Assembly (NCBI GenBank): GCA_003427395.1
Contig: BFEA01000730.1
Location: 443,203 to 489,786, forward strand
Length of the DNA stretch: 46,584 bases
From: Chara braunii
Taxonomy: Eukaryota; Streptophyta; Charophyceae; Charales; Characeae
Reading direction: 5' to 3'
The first letter of the stretch is position 1, and each line of letters opens with the position of its first letter. Under the pieces are notes generated by a model, which saw only the letters and a list, made by a program, of their open reading frames with translations, was not told the origin of the DNA and made no database searches. Positions 31,095 through 41,263 of the stretch are shown piece after piece. Position numbers and translations under genes: made by a program.

Positions 31095-31790
31095 GTGGAA
31101 AGGGAGGTTGTCCATGCCATAGAGATAGTTCCAAGGAGCAAGATACCCAAAGGAAGAATTTATAGGATGGCACCGGCCGAGTTAGACAAACTTTGGCGAC
31201 AACTGAAAGAGCTTACAGAAAAGGGTTGGATACGACCTCGCACCTCCCCCTTCGGCTCAGCAGTCCTATTTGTCCCAAAGAAGGGGGGGAGCTGAGGATG
31301 TGCATTGATTATAGAGGCCTCAACGCCATCACTGTAAAGAACGTAGAGCCTTCACCACGCATCGACGACCTTTTGGACAAGGTGCAAGGATGTAAATACT
31401 TTACCAAGATAGACTTAAAATTTGGCTACCACCAACACAAAACCATATTTTAGACCAGGTCTGATCTATACAAGTTTGTGGTGATGCCCTTTGGCCTTTG
31501 CCATGCGCCGGGTACATTCCAGCACGCCATGAATATGATACTCCATGACTACTTAGATAAGTTCATCGTAGTGTACCTCGATGACATACTTATCTTTAGT
31601 AGAACTTTTGAGGAGCATGCCGAGCGTGTAGAAACTGTACTTTCACTCCTTCGACAACACAAGTATAAGATTAACTTAGAGAAATGTGAGTTCGGTTGCA
31701 CTAAAATCTTGTACTTGGGTCATGAGATATCCGCGGATGCGATAAGGACCAAAGATGCCAAGGTGGCTAGCATTCGTGACTGACCACGAC
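31095..31790 (+). pseudogene. E3 pol: reverse transcriptase
   Basis: Starts with IVPRSKIPKGRIYRMAPAEL, then LTEKGWIRPRTSPFGSAVLF. A frameshift falls in a run of seven G near 31284-31290 (PKKGG, then [12 protein letters not shown]), which suggests a homopolymer slip. Further on come NVEPSPRIDDLLDKVQG, YFTKIDLKFGYHQ (first catalytic Asp), a stop at 31453, YKFVVMPFGLCHAP, and VVYLDDILIFSRTFEEH (YLDD box). It ends LYLGHEISADAIRTKDAK and a stop. All RT catalytic residues are present, unlike E1. Confidence 0.88.
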
Positions 31791-31792
31791 CT

Positions 31793-32457
31793 CAGTCTGT
31801 GATTGAGGTCAAATCTTTCTTAGGCATGACCGATTACTACTGCAATTTTGTAAAGAACTATAGCATTGTGGCCTCCCCTTTGACGGACCTAACTCGCCTT
31901 GACACACCATGGGAATGGACTGACGAGTGTGAGGCAGCTTTCAAGCGTTTGAAGCATGCTCTCATGCACCATGAGGTTCTCATGGTTCCTGATTCGGAGA
32001 GGTCATTTGTTGTGACCACAAATGCAAGCCAATATGACATTGGTGCACTGTTGGGCCGTATTGGCTCAACAGGAAGGGAAGAAGTTGAGGCCGATGGAAT
32101 ACATGAGTAAAAAAATGTCATAAAAGAAGTTATCGAAGTCCACCTACGAAAGGGAACTCTACGACCCTTTACAAAACCCTTGTCCATTGGAGACACTATC
32201 TGTTGGGAAGATTCTTTTACTTGAGAACTGGCCATCAGACACTCAAGTGGATCAAGACACAACATGTCCTCTCTGATGCACTCAAATGCTGGATTGAGGT
32301 CATAGACCAGTATGACTTCAAGTTAGATTATGTGAAGGGAGAGTACAACAAGGTTGCTGATGCGTTTTCACGTAGGGCAGACTACCTAGGTGCGCTAGTA
32401 ACCGAGTTTTGCTTATCTGACGATGTAACTTGGTCAATGGTGGAAGCCTACAAGTAA
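31793..32457 (+). pseudogene. E3 pol: RNase H
   Basis: 31799-32110 reads IEVKSFLGMTDYYCNFVKNY, then FVVTTNASQYDIGALL. The first catalytic Asp of VTTDAS is Asn here, so this RNase H would be inactive. The middle part is frameshifted (32110-32200). 32203-32457 has LRTGHQTLKWIKTQ, where the usual SDHQTL Asp is Gly, then DYVKGEYNKVADAFSRRADY. The frame ends at 32455-32457. Confidence 0.85.
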
Positions 32458-32460
32458 GAT

Positions 32461-33705
32461 CTTGTCACGATGGAAATCATACGTAGACTTGAGGCCCAAG
32501 ACAAGGCCACATCTGACGAGTTTGTGATGGTGGATGGGTTACTCTTTCTTGAAAGTGCAGGGTTTTAGAGATTAGTCGTTCCATGTAGTGAGATTTTGCG
32601 TAGTTTGTTTGTAGGAGAGTGTCACGTCGCAACGTAACATTTTGGTTATGAAAAGACTAGTGCAAATCTGGTACAACGATTTTGGTGGCCTGGTATGCTA
32701 GACGAAGCCAAGCAGTACGTACAAACTTGTCAAGTCTGTCAGCGGGACAAACTGCGAACTCGAGCTCCACGTGGGTTACTCAAGCCCTTGCCCATTCCTG
32801 CCTGTCCGAGACAGTGTCTCCATGGACTTTATGGATACTCTCATGACCAGCAAGAGTCGTCATAGTTGACAGGTTTACCAAGTACACTAGACCGATTGCC
32901 ATGTCAGAGACTACAAGGACTGAACACGTCATCAAGCTATTTATGGATAACTGCGTGCGTAACTTTGGACTGCCAAAGACTATCGTTAGTGACAGCGATG
33001 TCTGTTTCACCAGTAAAATGTGGAACAAGGCTGCAGAACAGATGGGCAGCCGACTCCAAATCACTTATGGGAATCATCCTGAAGCCAACGGGCAAGCTGA
33101 ACAGATGAACAAAGTGGTGCAGCATCTGGTGAGGCATTACATTAAGCCCAACCAAGATGAGTTGGATGAGAAATTACCTCTCATCGCCAGCCTGTACAAC
33201 AATGTTGTGCACAACACCACCAACGTCAGTCCGAATCAACTGCATCTGGGGTGGAAGCCTAGATCTGCTCTACTTCCCCCTGCCTGAAAATCTATCTGCT
33301 GCAACTCCTAGAACCATAGAATTTGGTGTCATGTATGAAAAGTTGCTGCAGCAAGTTGTCGAACACATCAAGAAATCTCAAGAAGCAATGATTGCTTCTA
33401 AGAACAAACATCAACGACAGACCATATTTAAGGTAGGGGAACATGTATGGGTTAAGTCTAGTGAGTTAGGACAGGAATTCGACATCTCTAGGAAACTAAT
33501 GCCTCAATATTTTGGTCCTTGGGAAGTCTTGGATATCGTGGGTAGTGAACTGGATGGTCCCTCGTATGTGATTCGAATCCCTGGTCACATGCGCACTTAT
33601 CCTGTGTTTCATGCCTCAAAGCTTGCACCTTTCGCTGAGACAGCAGTTCCTGTCAAGGAGATCAATGCTGCCCCTAACCATGGATGGCCACGTGGACGTC
33701 GATGA
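32461..33705 (+). pseudogene. E3 pol: integrase
   Basis: The zinc domain reads GECHVAT*HFGYEKTSANL, then QRFWWPGMLDEAK and CQVCQRD, with a TAA in the loop between the two His (about 32634). The core has VDRFTKYT, TIVSDSDVCFTSKMW (second Asp) and GNHPEANGQAEQMNKVVQH (Glu). The first Asp region is shifted at 32815-32835 (SMDFMDTL in another frame). The block is open at 32901-33287, then switches frame to the C-terminal domain at 33289-33705: GEHVWVKSSELGQEFDISRK, QYFGPWEVLDIVG and RTYPVFHASKLAPF. It is the best-kept integrase of the three. Confidence 0.88.
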
Positions 33706-33910
33706 CATTTTGGAGCACAAAGACATGCGTGTTCCTAAGTTTGTGGGTAGAGGAAGACCGCCGAAACCCAAGAGGGAATACAGGGTCAGATTCAGGCATC
33801 ACACGGATCCAAAAGAAGACCGATGGTTCACTAGAGAGGATTTAATTGAAACAGGTCCTCAAATTGTGGAGGACTATGAAAGAAGGTTGAAGGGAAAGGC
33901 ACCTGTGTAG
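33611..33910 (+). pseudogene. E3 chromodomain
   Basis: In a frame shifted from the integrase tail: HVDVDDILEHKDMRVP, then GRGRPPKPKREYRVRF, then DPKEDRWFTREDLIE, and a helix DYERRLKG before the stop at 33908-33910. The order ([VI]xxIL-x-H, YxVRF, Trp, xxxxL) fits chromodomains, and Tyr, Phe and Trp are candidates for the methyl-lysine cage. The domain tethers chromovirus integrase to heterochromatin marks. It overlaps the previous frame by about 95 bp because of a one-base shift. Confidence 0.85.
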
Positions 33911-33936
33911 AAGCATCTCAGCGTACTTTCGAAACT

Positions 33937-33949
33937 AAGGGGGATAGAA
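33937..33949 (+). other. E3 polypurine tract
   Basis: AAGGGGGATAGAA ends one base before TGTGAGGC, the 3' LTR start. Confidence 0.85.
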
Positions 33950-35072
33950 TGTGAGGCATGTGTTCGCAGGGGGCCCTAAACAACATGCACATGTTCTGGA
34001 TTGTGGCCCCCAGCAAGCCTCGTGCCCACCCTAAGTGAAGACGGGCCTGAATATCCACGAGAGGCCCTTATCTCATCATTTTCCAATATGAGTCTCAGAT
34101 AGTTGCTGCTCGCGAGTTGGTTGAAGTGCAACCTGGGCCTCACCCTGGGCTCTTCCAGAAGAAGCAGCTGCGTCACGCAGTTGAGCCCAGGACGCAGGTG
34201 GTTGCACCCTGGGCACACGCAGTGTGAGGCCGACACATCAGGAAGTGGCCACGGGCCAATGCGAATGGATCATTGTCGTCACACCTACCCCGCGGGCCAA
34301 TGCAAACACAACAAATATTCGGGGCCTGGAAAATCCTGGGTGTGCCCAACTGAAAAGGGCCTAGGCCCTCAACTGTAGACATGGGCTTGGGCACAGACAC
34401 TAGGGCCCGACCAGAAGCTACTGGAAACTTCCACGGCTAGGCCCGGACAGTCCAGCAGCAGCAACATCTCCCATAGAGGGAGGAGGCCAGCCAGTCTGGG
34501 GCATTGAGGCCTTAGCAGGCAATGCGGATACACTGCTGCGCTACAGCCTTGGCATCTGCGTTAGCTGGCTGGCCGGGCGAGCGCGCGGGCGTTGAGGTGA
34601 GGGGCAATGCGAGGGCAACGGGGCACAAAGCAGCCATAGCCGGGTTGCATGGGCGCGAAGGTGGGTGACGGCAAAGGTGGTCTTCAGGTAGGAGGCGCAT
34701 GAGGTGTGTCGTCCAAGGGTGATGAGGGGAGAGGAGAAAACGTACGTGGTGTATGTTGGAGGTCGACATTGGTGTTGACGTCATGTACATTGGTCTTCGA
34801 CGGGAAAGTGAGCCTGTTGCACGAACGTAGATAGGATAGATAGGCAGAGTAGAGTAGGCTGGGCGTTGGGCGCCATTCAGTAGGAGCGACATTGGATAGT
34901 GCGTTGACGTGGCCTTAGGGCTTGGACATTGGCTCATGAGTTCATTGTATCGCTCTTATTTGGATGGAAACTTGGTGCATTTGAACTCTCTGCTATGTAC
35001 ATGACTATCTGGACTTCTGTGTGATTGTGCAACTTGGTTTTCTGTTTATCACTCTCGCTCATATTCCTTGCA
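33950..35072 (+). repeat. E3 3' LTR (1123 bp)
   Basis: TGTGAGGCATGTG to ATTCCTTGCA. It matches the 5' LTR; the last bases are TTGCA here and TTGCCA there. Followed by GAGC, the flank also found before the 5' LTR. Confidence 0.93.
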
Positions 35073-35339
35073 GAGCCACCAGTTTACCTTTTTGTTTTAC
35101 CGCCTTTAAACCATCACTACCTCCGAGCCTGTTTTTGTCGACCCCAATTTTCACTGCACGTCGTGTTTTGCCGAGCCTGGGTTCCATTCTGTCATTTATG
35201 TGGCACTAGTGTAAAAGAAAGGAAAAAAAAAACTCGGCGTTGCTTTCAAAAACAAACAAGCAGGGCGTTGCACTGACGAGGTCACAGCCATGACAAAGAA
35301 ACTCCCCTACAACTCGATACCAGTCAAGTTCAATCTGCC
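35073..35339. other. Host flank right of E3 with a lone TIR
   Basis: No credible gene. At 35107 TAAACCATCACTACCTC resembles the left end of the MITE at 9264 (TAAACCACCACTACATC), including the nearby GAGCCT, but no partner end is found downstream. It is probably a broken copy of that family. Confidence 0.5.
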
Positions 35340-35575
35340 TGCGCTGTTGTGTGAGTATGCCCTCACTGAGGGTGTTGTGGCACGGTGCCAAGGCCATGAT
35401 AGGAAGAAGAAAAAAAAAAAGAAACTAAATTAAGTATGGGAAAGCGGTTAGATACAATCTGCGAAGTAGTTGTGTGAGTATGTCCTCACTGAGGGCGTTA
35501 CGACACCGTGTCAGGTCCATTATAGGAAGAAAAAAAAGGAAAAAAAAGAAAAAAAAGAAAAAAAAGAACCTTAGG
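35340..35575. repeat. Two-copy repeat with A-rich tails, period about 124 bp
   Basis: Each copy has CAATCTGC, then TTGTGTGAGTATG[CT]CCTCACTGAGGG, CATGATAGGAAGAA or CATTATAGGAAGAA, and an A-rich tail (35404-35425 and 35526-35570). The copies differ at many positions. A SINE-like dimer is possible. The inner CCTCACTGAGGG is a short palindrome. Confidence 0.65.
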
Positions 35576-36430
35576 GTTCTGGCTCCTTTTCCATTCCGGG
35601 GAGCGTCAGTCCGGTTCCTATTCCCCCGGCAAGTCGGAAAAATTACAACAATACTCACGCACGCTCCGCCCCCTCTGGTGTGGAGGCCCAAAAAACGACA
35701 TTGATTGCTTCCGTAGGGAAGGATGTACCATTTTTCACCCCTGCCTAAGTTAACTTGTGTTGTTGTGCTGTTGTCCTTGTATGCTATTCTATTTACTTCT
35801 AGTCTAGGACCCTTGCTTTTTACAGCGGGCTTGATCTCAGCTCGACTTGGTTAATGCATTTGACGCTAAAACCCTAAACTCTCGCTTGATGCCTCTTTGT
35901 ATGTACCCTGTCCCTGAAGGTTGTTTCTATATCGTGTCTGTTGATTAAGCCTATAGTGGTTGTTGGGGCTGGTCTGAACTCTAGGTGTCGTTTGATGGTG
36001 GGCAGGGGTCTAGTTGTTTTCTGGTGGGGGCTTTCTTCGTAGGGAAGGTGATAAGGCTAGGGAAGTGGCCAGCTTGGGGGGTTTGGATAGGTGTAGATTA
36101 TTGGGAAGTGTAAGGTGGGTATGGGGGGGGGGGGGATGGAGTGGGATTGTTAAGCAGGGGGGAGGGGTATCTATTGGTCTGGTTGTGGATTAGTGATGTG
36201 TGACTGGTTTGGCAGTGATTGTGTGTGGGTTAGGGGAGTTGTAGAGATGCTTTGTGTCTGCGGTATGATTAGCCAGTTCTTGAGGACGAGTCTGTCGTTG
36301 TTTATTATGCCAAGTAGACCATTGTCTAGTTTAGAGGTTGAGAACTTTTTATTTTTTTTGGTTTTTTTGTTGGGGTCGGTGGGTAGTTGTTTGAGTTGTG
36401 TCTTCTAGAGGGCGTGGATTTCGGTGTTTA
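35576..36430. other. No supported gene
   Basis: Low gene content. It includes a run of about 13 G near 36122-36136 and T-rich segments at 36345-36370. It may include the 3' UTR of LINE-C (minus strand), but no poly-A junction is visible. Confidence 0.45.
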
Positions 36431-38115
36431 CTAGTTGTTTTATGATGAAGAGTAGGTTTTTGAGTCGGTCGATGAAGGTGCTATAACATCTGTTTTTCCA
36501 CATGGCTCAGAGTGTGCTTTTCTTAATTTGGGGAGAGAGGAAGGCTTCGAAGCCTTTGAGCGGGGGAGATTGTTTAAGGTCGAAGAATAGTGTGGCGGGG
36601 TTAATTAGGAGAGGGGCGTCTGAGATTTTGTTCCATGAAGGTTTTAATGCTTGCCAGAGGATTTGGCCTTTGGGCAATCTATGAAACAATGGCTCAGGGA
36701 TTCTTGGGAATCGAGGTTGCATGCCTTGCACCAGGAGTCTTGTTCCAGACTGCTTTCGTGTTTGTATCTGCTAACTAGTCATTGGTTTACTGGTACTGCT
36801 CTGAAGGCTATAAGCCATCTCAGGCGGGCTAGCTTGACTAGTCTTGTGGAGAAGATGGTGACCCAGGGAGGTTTGAAGTGGGTGTTGGCTAATTGCATTT
36901 CCTCCTTTGTCCATCTGTTGTGTAGCGTGTTGGATATTGATATGGGTTTGGTGAGGAGTCGATATCATAGTTTGGGTGTGTAGTTGGTTAACTTACATAG
37001 GCTTGGGATGGGGGTGGGGCGAGAGGATGTGTTCCATGTCCATTCCATTGGGTTGATCTCTAGGTTGCAGATGCTAGTGTGGGGTTTGTAGACTCTATTT
37101 CTTTCTCCTTCTATGATTCTGATTCTTCTCAGGTTGTTGGATTTGAATGCTCCTTCTGCTTTGCTTTTCGTATTGATGTAACTTACTGGGTTTCCTGGTT
37201 CCTCTAAGGTGAATATGTCGCAGCAGATCCAGTTGTTGTTGTGGGGTTCGTAGTTCCTAAAGGAAAGTACTTCCTCAATTGATGGGGTGTCTATGGTGGT
37301 AGCCCAGTCTCCGTATTGCCATTTTTTATCTGATTTTAGTAGGATTCTCCAATGTAGAGGGATGCAGTCTATGATGTGGTTTAAGTTGGTTTGGAGGTGA
37401 TGTACTCCTTTTAGTTTGTCCCGTAGGTCTCTTTCTGTTTTCCAGGTTTTGTTTGGATCATCCCAGATGTGTTTGGTTTGCCATATTCCCTTTTCTAGCC
37501 AGTGCCCTCATTTGGTTGTTTAATTGGAGAGTGGGAGGATTTCCCCTTTATCATTCTTGATCAGTAGGTTGCCGAAGAGGGGTTCTCTGAGGACCTCGTC
37601 TTTCTTCTTTGGACCTATACTGTTTTCTCGGAAGGTGATTCTCCATGTGTGTAGGATTTGCTCGCAGAGGGATTTGGTCTGAGAGGTGTCATTAGTGTTA
37701 TCCTGGAGTGCTTGCTGGGGCTGTCTTTGTTTCCCTTTTGGGAGTGGCCACATTTTGTTAAAAATCCAGAGGAGGCCTGTCCTGTTGGTTGGGGAGATGA
37801 AAAGTGCTAGTCCTCCAATGTGGTTTAGGGCTAGTGGGGTCCAGTGCAGGTTGTCCTGGAGGGCTAATCTTATGACCCATTTGATTTGTAAGGTCTGGAT
37901 TTGACGAGTTGGCCACCTTATGGATAAAATGTTGTCTGTTCGGGTTGCCTGTCCATAGGAATGCTGCTGCCTTTTTCCTTAATTGGCTTTGGAAGTCAGT
38001 AGCTGGGAACCAGATGGAGGTGGAATACCACATCATTGCTGGGATCAAATTGTCTAGCGTCAGTACCCTGCCTAGCAAGGGAACTGTGTATGGCTTTCCA
38101 ATTGTGCATTTTGTT
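36430..38115 (-). pseudogene. LINE-C ORF2 C-terminal region
   Basis: Minus-strand reading: MLGRVLTLDNLIPAMMWYST, RKKAAAFLWTGNPN (37758-38078), then a frame change, WPLPKGKQRQPQQALQ, EVLREPLFGNLLIKNDKGE (37520-37753). Past two stops the same frame continues to about 36500: GIWQTKHIWDDPNKTWKTE, HIIDCIPLHWRILLK, FSTRLVKLARLRWLIAF, then CKACNLDSQESLSHCFIDC, a clear zf-RVT (C-x2-C...H-x4-C). One stop is TGA where relatives have Trp (VNQ*LVSRY), as from a C-to-T change. PLFGN links it to LINE-A. The module binds nucleic acid in LINE ORF2 proteins. Confidence 0.82.
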
Positions 38116-38597
38116 AACCATTGAAGATAAGAGTGTCGTTGTTGATGCTTGGTGACATCCTTTGAGATTGAGGTTGATGCCCAGGAAGCGGATTGGTGAG
38201 TCTGGATCTGTCCATTTTAATCCTGATGGGGTTACCTCTATGGGGGGGGGTGATCCCTTTGAGATTGATGCCCAAGAAGNGGGGTGATCCCTTTGAGATT
38301 GATGCCCAAGAAGCGGATTGGTGAGTCTGGATCTGTCCATTTTAATCCTGATGGGGTTACCTCTATGGGGGGGGGGTGATCCCTTTGAGATTGATGCCCA
38401 GGAAGCGGATTGGTAACTCCGGAGCTGCCCATTGCCCAACTTTTGAAGATAAGATTGTCGTTGTTGTTAACCATTGAAGATAAGAGTGTCGCTGTTGATG
38501 CTTGGTGACATCCTTTGAGATTGAGGTTGATGCGCAGGAAGCGGATTGGTGAATCTGGATCTGCCCATTGTAATCCTGGATCTGCCCATTGTAGCGA
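38116..38597. repeat. Mosaic duplication of a LINE-C segment, with one N
   Basis: Pieces with GAGATTGATGCCCA[GA]GAAGCGGATT recur at about 38160, 38260, 38290, 38385 and 38515. 38247-38279 and 38281-38313 are identical on either side of the N at 38280. The minus strand of each piece encodes RFLGINL from LINE ORF2. Part is assembly artefact, part is real, because other copies differ. Confidence 0.8.
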
Positions 38598-38614
38598 CCA
38601 CATTCTAAATTATG

Positions 38615-38620
<6 letters not shown>

Positions 38621-38697
<77 letters not shown>
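38621..38697. repeat. (GA)n microsatellite
   Basis: About 38 GA units without interruption. Confidence 0.97.
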
Positions 38698-38700
<3 letters not shown>

Positions 38701-39513
38701 ATTTGCAGTTGACCAAGAACACAGAGAATAATACTCACTGGTGATTAGTTCCACTTATTGCTTGTTCTTCTGCAAAACATTTTGAAGTTTTGTGTACATG
38801 TTGATGCACATGGCCGGGACTGTGTCTGCAGTAGTCATACTTGAACACGTACATCGAGAGAGAGATGTTAGCAGTTTTGTGTGTCTTGTAGCAGCCACAT
38901 TCTGAATTTTGATGTTCCATGGAGTTATGGTGAGATTGCTTGAAATTGCGAGATCTCTACCGACCTCTGTCTGTTTTCTCCCCTGCACATCTACCTTCCC
39001 TCCATTGCGTCTCATCGGTTGCTGGGTCAACGATCGTTGCATTCTTGTTCGCATGAACAACAAAACGACACTTGCACGGCGCATTGCAGATAGTGGCACG
39101 AATTGCAGCCATGTCTTTCATGTCATCACGCAAGCCGAACCCAGTGTTTTGTTGGTTAATTACAGACAGGCTGTTGATTGCATTCGAAGAACGAGGTGGG
39201 GGTTAGAAATCCATTGCTGTAATTGTCACGAACTGAAACTGCCAATTTTTGAGTCGATGTGCTCTATCATATTTGTGGATCCAACATGAGCAAGGGTATT
39301 CTCTGATGCTCACAAACCAGTTTCGTTGACACACAAAACATACCACTGAAACTGGGTCACCTCATGAAAGGGCTTCCACAATTCAGACCCCGAATTCAGA
39401 CCCCAAGTTCAAAAGGGGCTCAAACGGCCAAATCCTGGAGTTACGAATCAGCATTTCAAAAGACGAGTTCCTCAGAGTCAGCTGTCACGTCCAAACTAAA
39501 ATGAAAAGTCATT
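38698..39513. other. Spacer with a 127-codon open frame
   Basis: A plus-strand frame at 38909-39289 is open and ends FESMCSIIFVDPT with TGA. It has nine or more Cys, including CCNCHELK, but I recognise no family. GTAGC-x-x-CCACATTCT-x-AATT near 38888 repeats the sequence at 38591-38615 just left of the (GA)n. The open frame may be chance, or a host exon. Confidence 0.35.
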
Positions 39514-39688
39514 TTGCAAAAGTCACATCCAGGTCCTAAACGAACAGTCAAATTTGAGGCTAAGGGTCACATTGGTTTAGCAGATAGTCAAAAGTCGCAT
39601 GCCCAGTCAAGTCCCAGTCCAGAGGTCGTGTCTGAAGTCAGACCAGAAATCCAAAAGGTAGGCCTGAAGTCCAAAACAACAGCAGACC

Positions 39689-41263
39689 ATGGGAAAAGTA
39701 CTGGGACTCATACTTTGCAACAAACAGGCAGTGGGCATGCGGTACCAGGCAATTCGGCTAGAGGTTGGCCCAGACAGAGCAGTCCAACACTACAAAAAGA
39801 CTGGCCAGCCTCCTAGTTGGGCAGATGCTAATTCGTATGAGAGTGTGGAAATGCTTGTGCACTTGTGCGCTGGTGTGGGAGAGTTGTGCTATGCCAGAGA
39901 GCTGCGCAAGTGAGCTGAGAGAGAGGAAGTAAGCTCTCCCCTTCCTGGTCCTCAACAAGGTCTTCAAGAAGGAGGACACCTCCCATCAAAAACAGTGGTA
40001 CAGTCGGCCGAGCAGAACACATCGGATGAGACAGCAGGAGCTGTGAAGGCTTTGTCCCACATGCTTACCGGGAAACAAGGAAACGACTCCCTTTTTAACA
40101 ATGATCTATTGGAGGATATCTCGTCGGATGAGGACGAAGAAGTCAAAAGCAAACTGAGAATGAATTCCTTGGTCATCCAAAACAAAAAAGTGTTACTCTC
40201 GACTGAGGATGAGGCATACGAAGTATGGGCGGAGGAGGAGGAGGAAGACCCAACATCAGATTTATTTTCCCCAACGGCAGGTATGTTCGAGGAACCAGAG
40301 GAGGAAGGAGAAGGAGAAAGAAAAGAGAAAACGCAGCTGCAGGAAGAAAATAAGGGGGATAAGATTATCCCCTTTACTTTCTCCCCCCCTGCGATAATCC
40401 CTCAGGAAAACACCCCTCGGTCGAACGTACCCCGAACCACCTCCTCAGTTAAGCGTCCAAGGATAGATGGCCTGAAAACTCATGTCAGAGGGGTTGAGGA
40501 GGAGAGCAGCGAAGGCCCTGATGGGATTGCACGGAGTTCTCCCTTAAAGAGGGGACAATCCCAAATTTCCCGGCCAGCTAAACGCTCGCTTGCTATGGCC
40601 GCTCCAATGCGGACCTTAAATAGAGGTGAAAAGGCCATAGGCCAGCTCCCCGATTATCTCATCCCCGTGATTTGTTCACATGATGGCCAGAGACTCAGAT
40701 TTCTAACTCTGATGGGCAAGGACGAGTCTCGGCTCCTTCCCTCAATCTTGCTACGAAGCTCCCCCTCCCCAGTGATGATCTGCAACCTTGTTAAAATTCA
40801 AATTTTGCAGAACCTGAGGGAGGTTGGAATTCTTCCTGAACCTAAGATGGCTCGCCACCTGGTGGACACGCTAGATGGTGGGAAGGTGAGATTGAAACCG
40901 TTCTTCCTAGATCTGGCCCACATAATAGACAATAAAACGAAGTGGGGCGAATTGAGAATATACTGGGTGGAACTCACCCACCTAGTTACACCCCAGTCTG
41001 ACACTCTCCAGAGCATCAGGCTCGTGTCTGGCCTGACCGCCTAGGTGGTGGCAGATTGGATGGCTCTGTCTGATAACCGCACAACATTATTGGCGGACTC
41101 CTTTGTTGGGACACTCCTAAAAAGGAAAACAGGGAAAAATCTAAATTTTTCGGTAGGAGAGCTCTTGGCAGCAAAACAACTTGATTTAAGCAAAGGGGAA
41201 AAGAATGATATCCACATCCAAGAACCGAGCGGACCAACTTACAAGAATGGTCCTAACCAGTAG
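39689..41263 (+). pseudogene. LINE-B ORF1
   Basis: One frame runs from the ATG at 39689 to the stop at 41261-41263 with only two internal stops (39911-39913 and 41042-41044), about 525 codons. The N-terminus has YKKTGQPPSWADANSYESVE. The middle is strongly acidic (EEEEEDPTSDLF, EEPEEEGEGERKEK), then Ser/Arg-rich with PARKRS-like basic patches (RPAKRSLAMAAPM). The C-terminal third is a folded-looking domain: PDYLIPVICSHDGQRLRFL, ICNLVKIQILQNLREVG, KTKWGELRIYWVELTHLV. I see no CCHC knuckle or RRM, so it is not a standard plant LINE ORF1. By position it should bind element RNA; that is inference. Confidence 0.7.

Larger units (their letters stand above)
24563..35072 (+). mobile_element. E3: Ty3/gypsy chromovirus, plus strand, with both LTRs
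   Basis: LTRs at 24563-25687 and 33950-35072 are about equal in length and closely similar. GAGC flanks both outer ends (24559-24562 and 35073-35076), consistent with a target duplication (Ty3 elements usually give 5 bp). The inside has a variant tRNA-iMet site, long leader, gag, protease, RT with YLDD, RNase H, integrase with all DDE motifs, chromodomain and PPT. It is disabled by many stops, a lost protease active site, an RNase H Asp-to-Asn change and an insertion in gag. It has the best-kept integrase and chromodomain in the window. Confidence 0.93.
36430..38600 (-). mobile_element. LINE-C: L1-like, 3' part, minus strand
   Basis: The minus strand holds the post-RT and C-terminal parts of LINE ORF2, ending in a zf-RVT module. 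The 5' side runs into a mosaic of duplicated pieces (38116-38597), then (GA)n. No endonuclease or RT catalytic box is found, so it is truncated. The 3' end is undefined. Confidence 0.82.

Noticed and set aside
36120-36136. G-run as a G-quadruplex or purine tract of another LTR element
   Set aside because: One run only, without four spaced tracts, and no LTR start follows.
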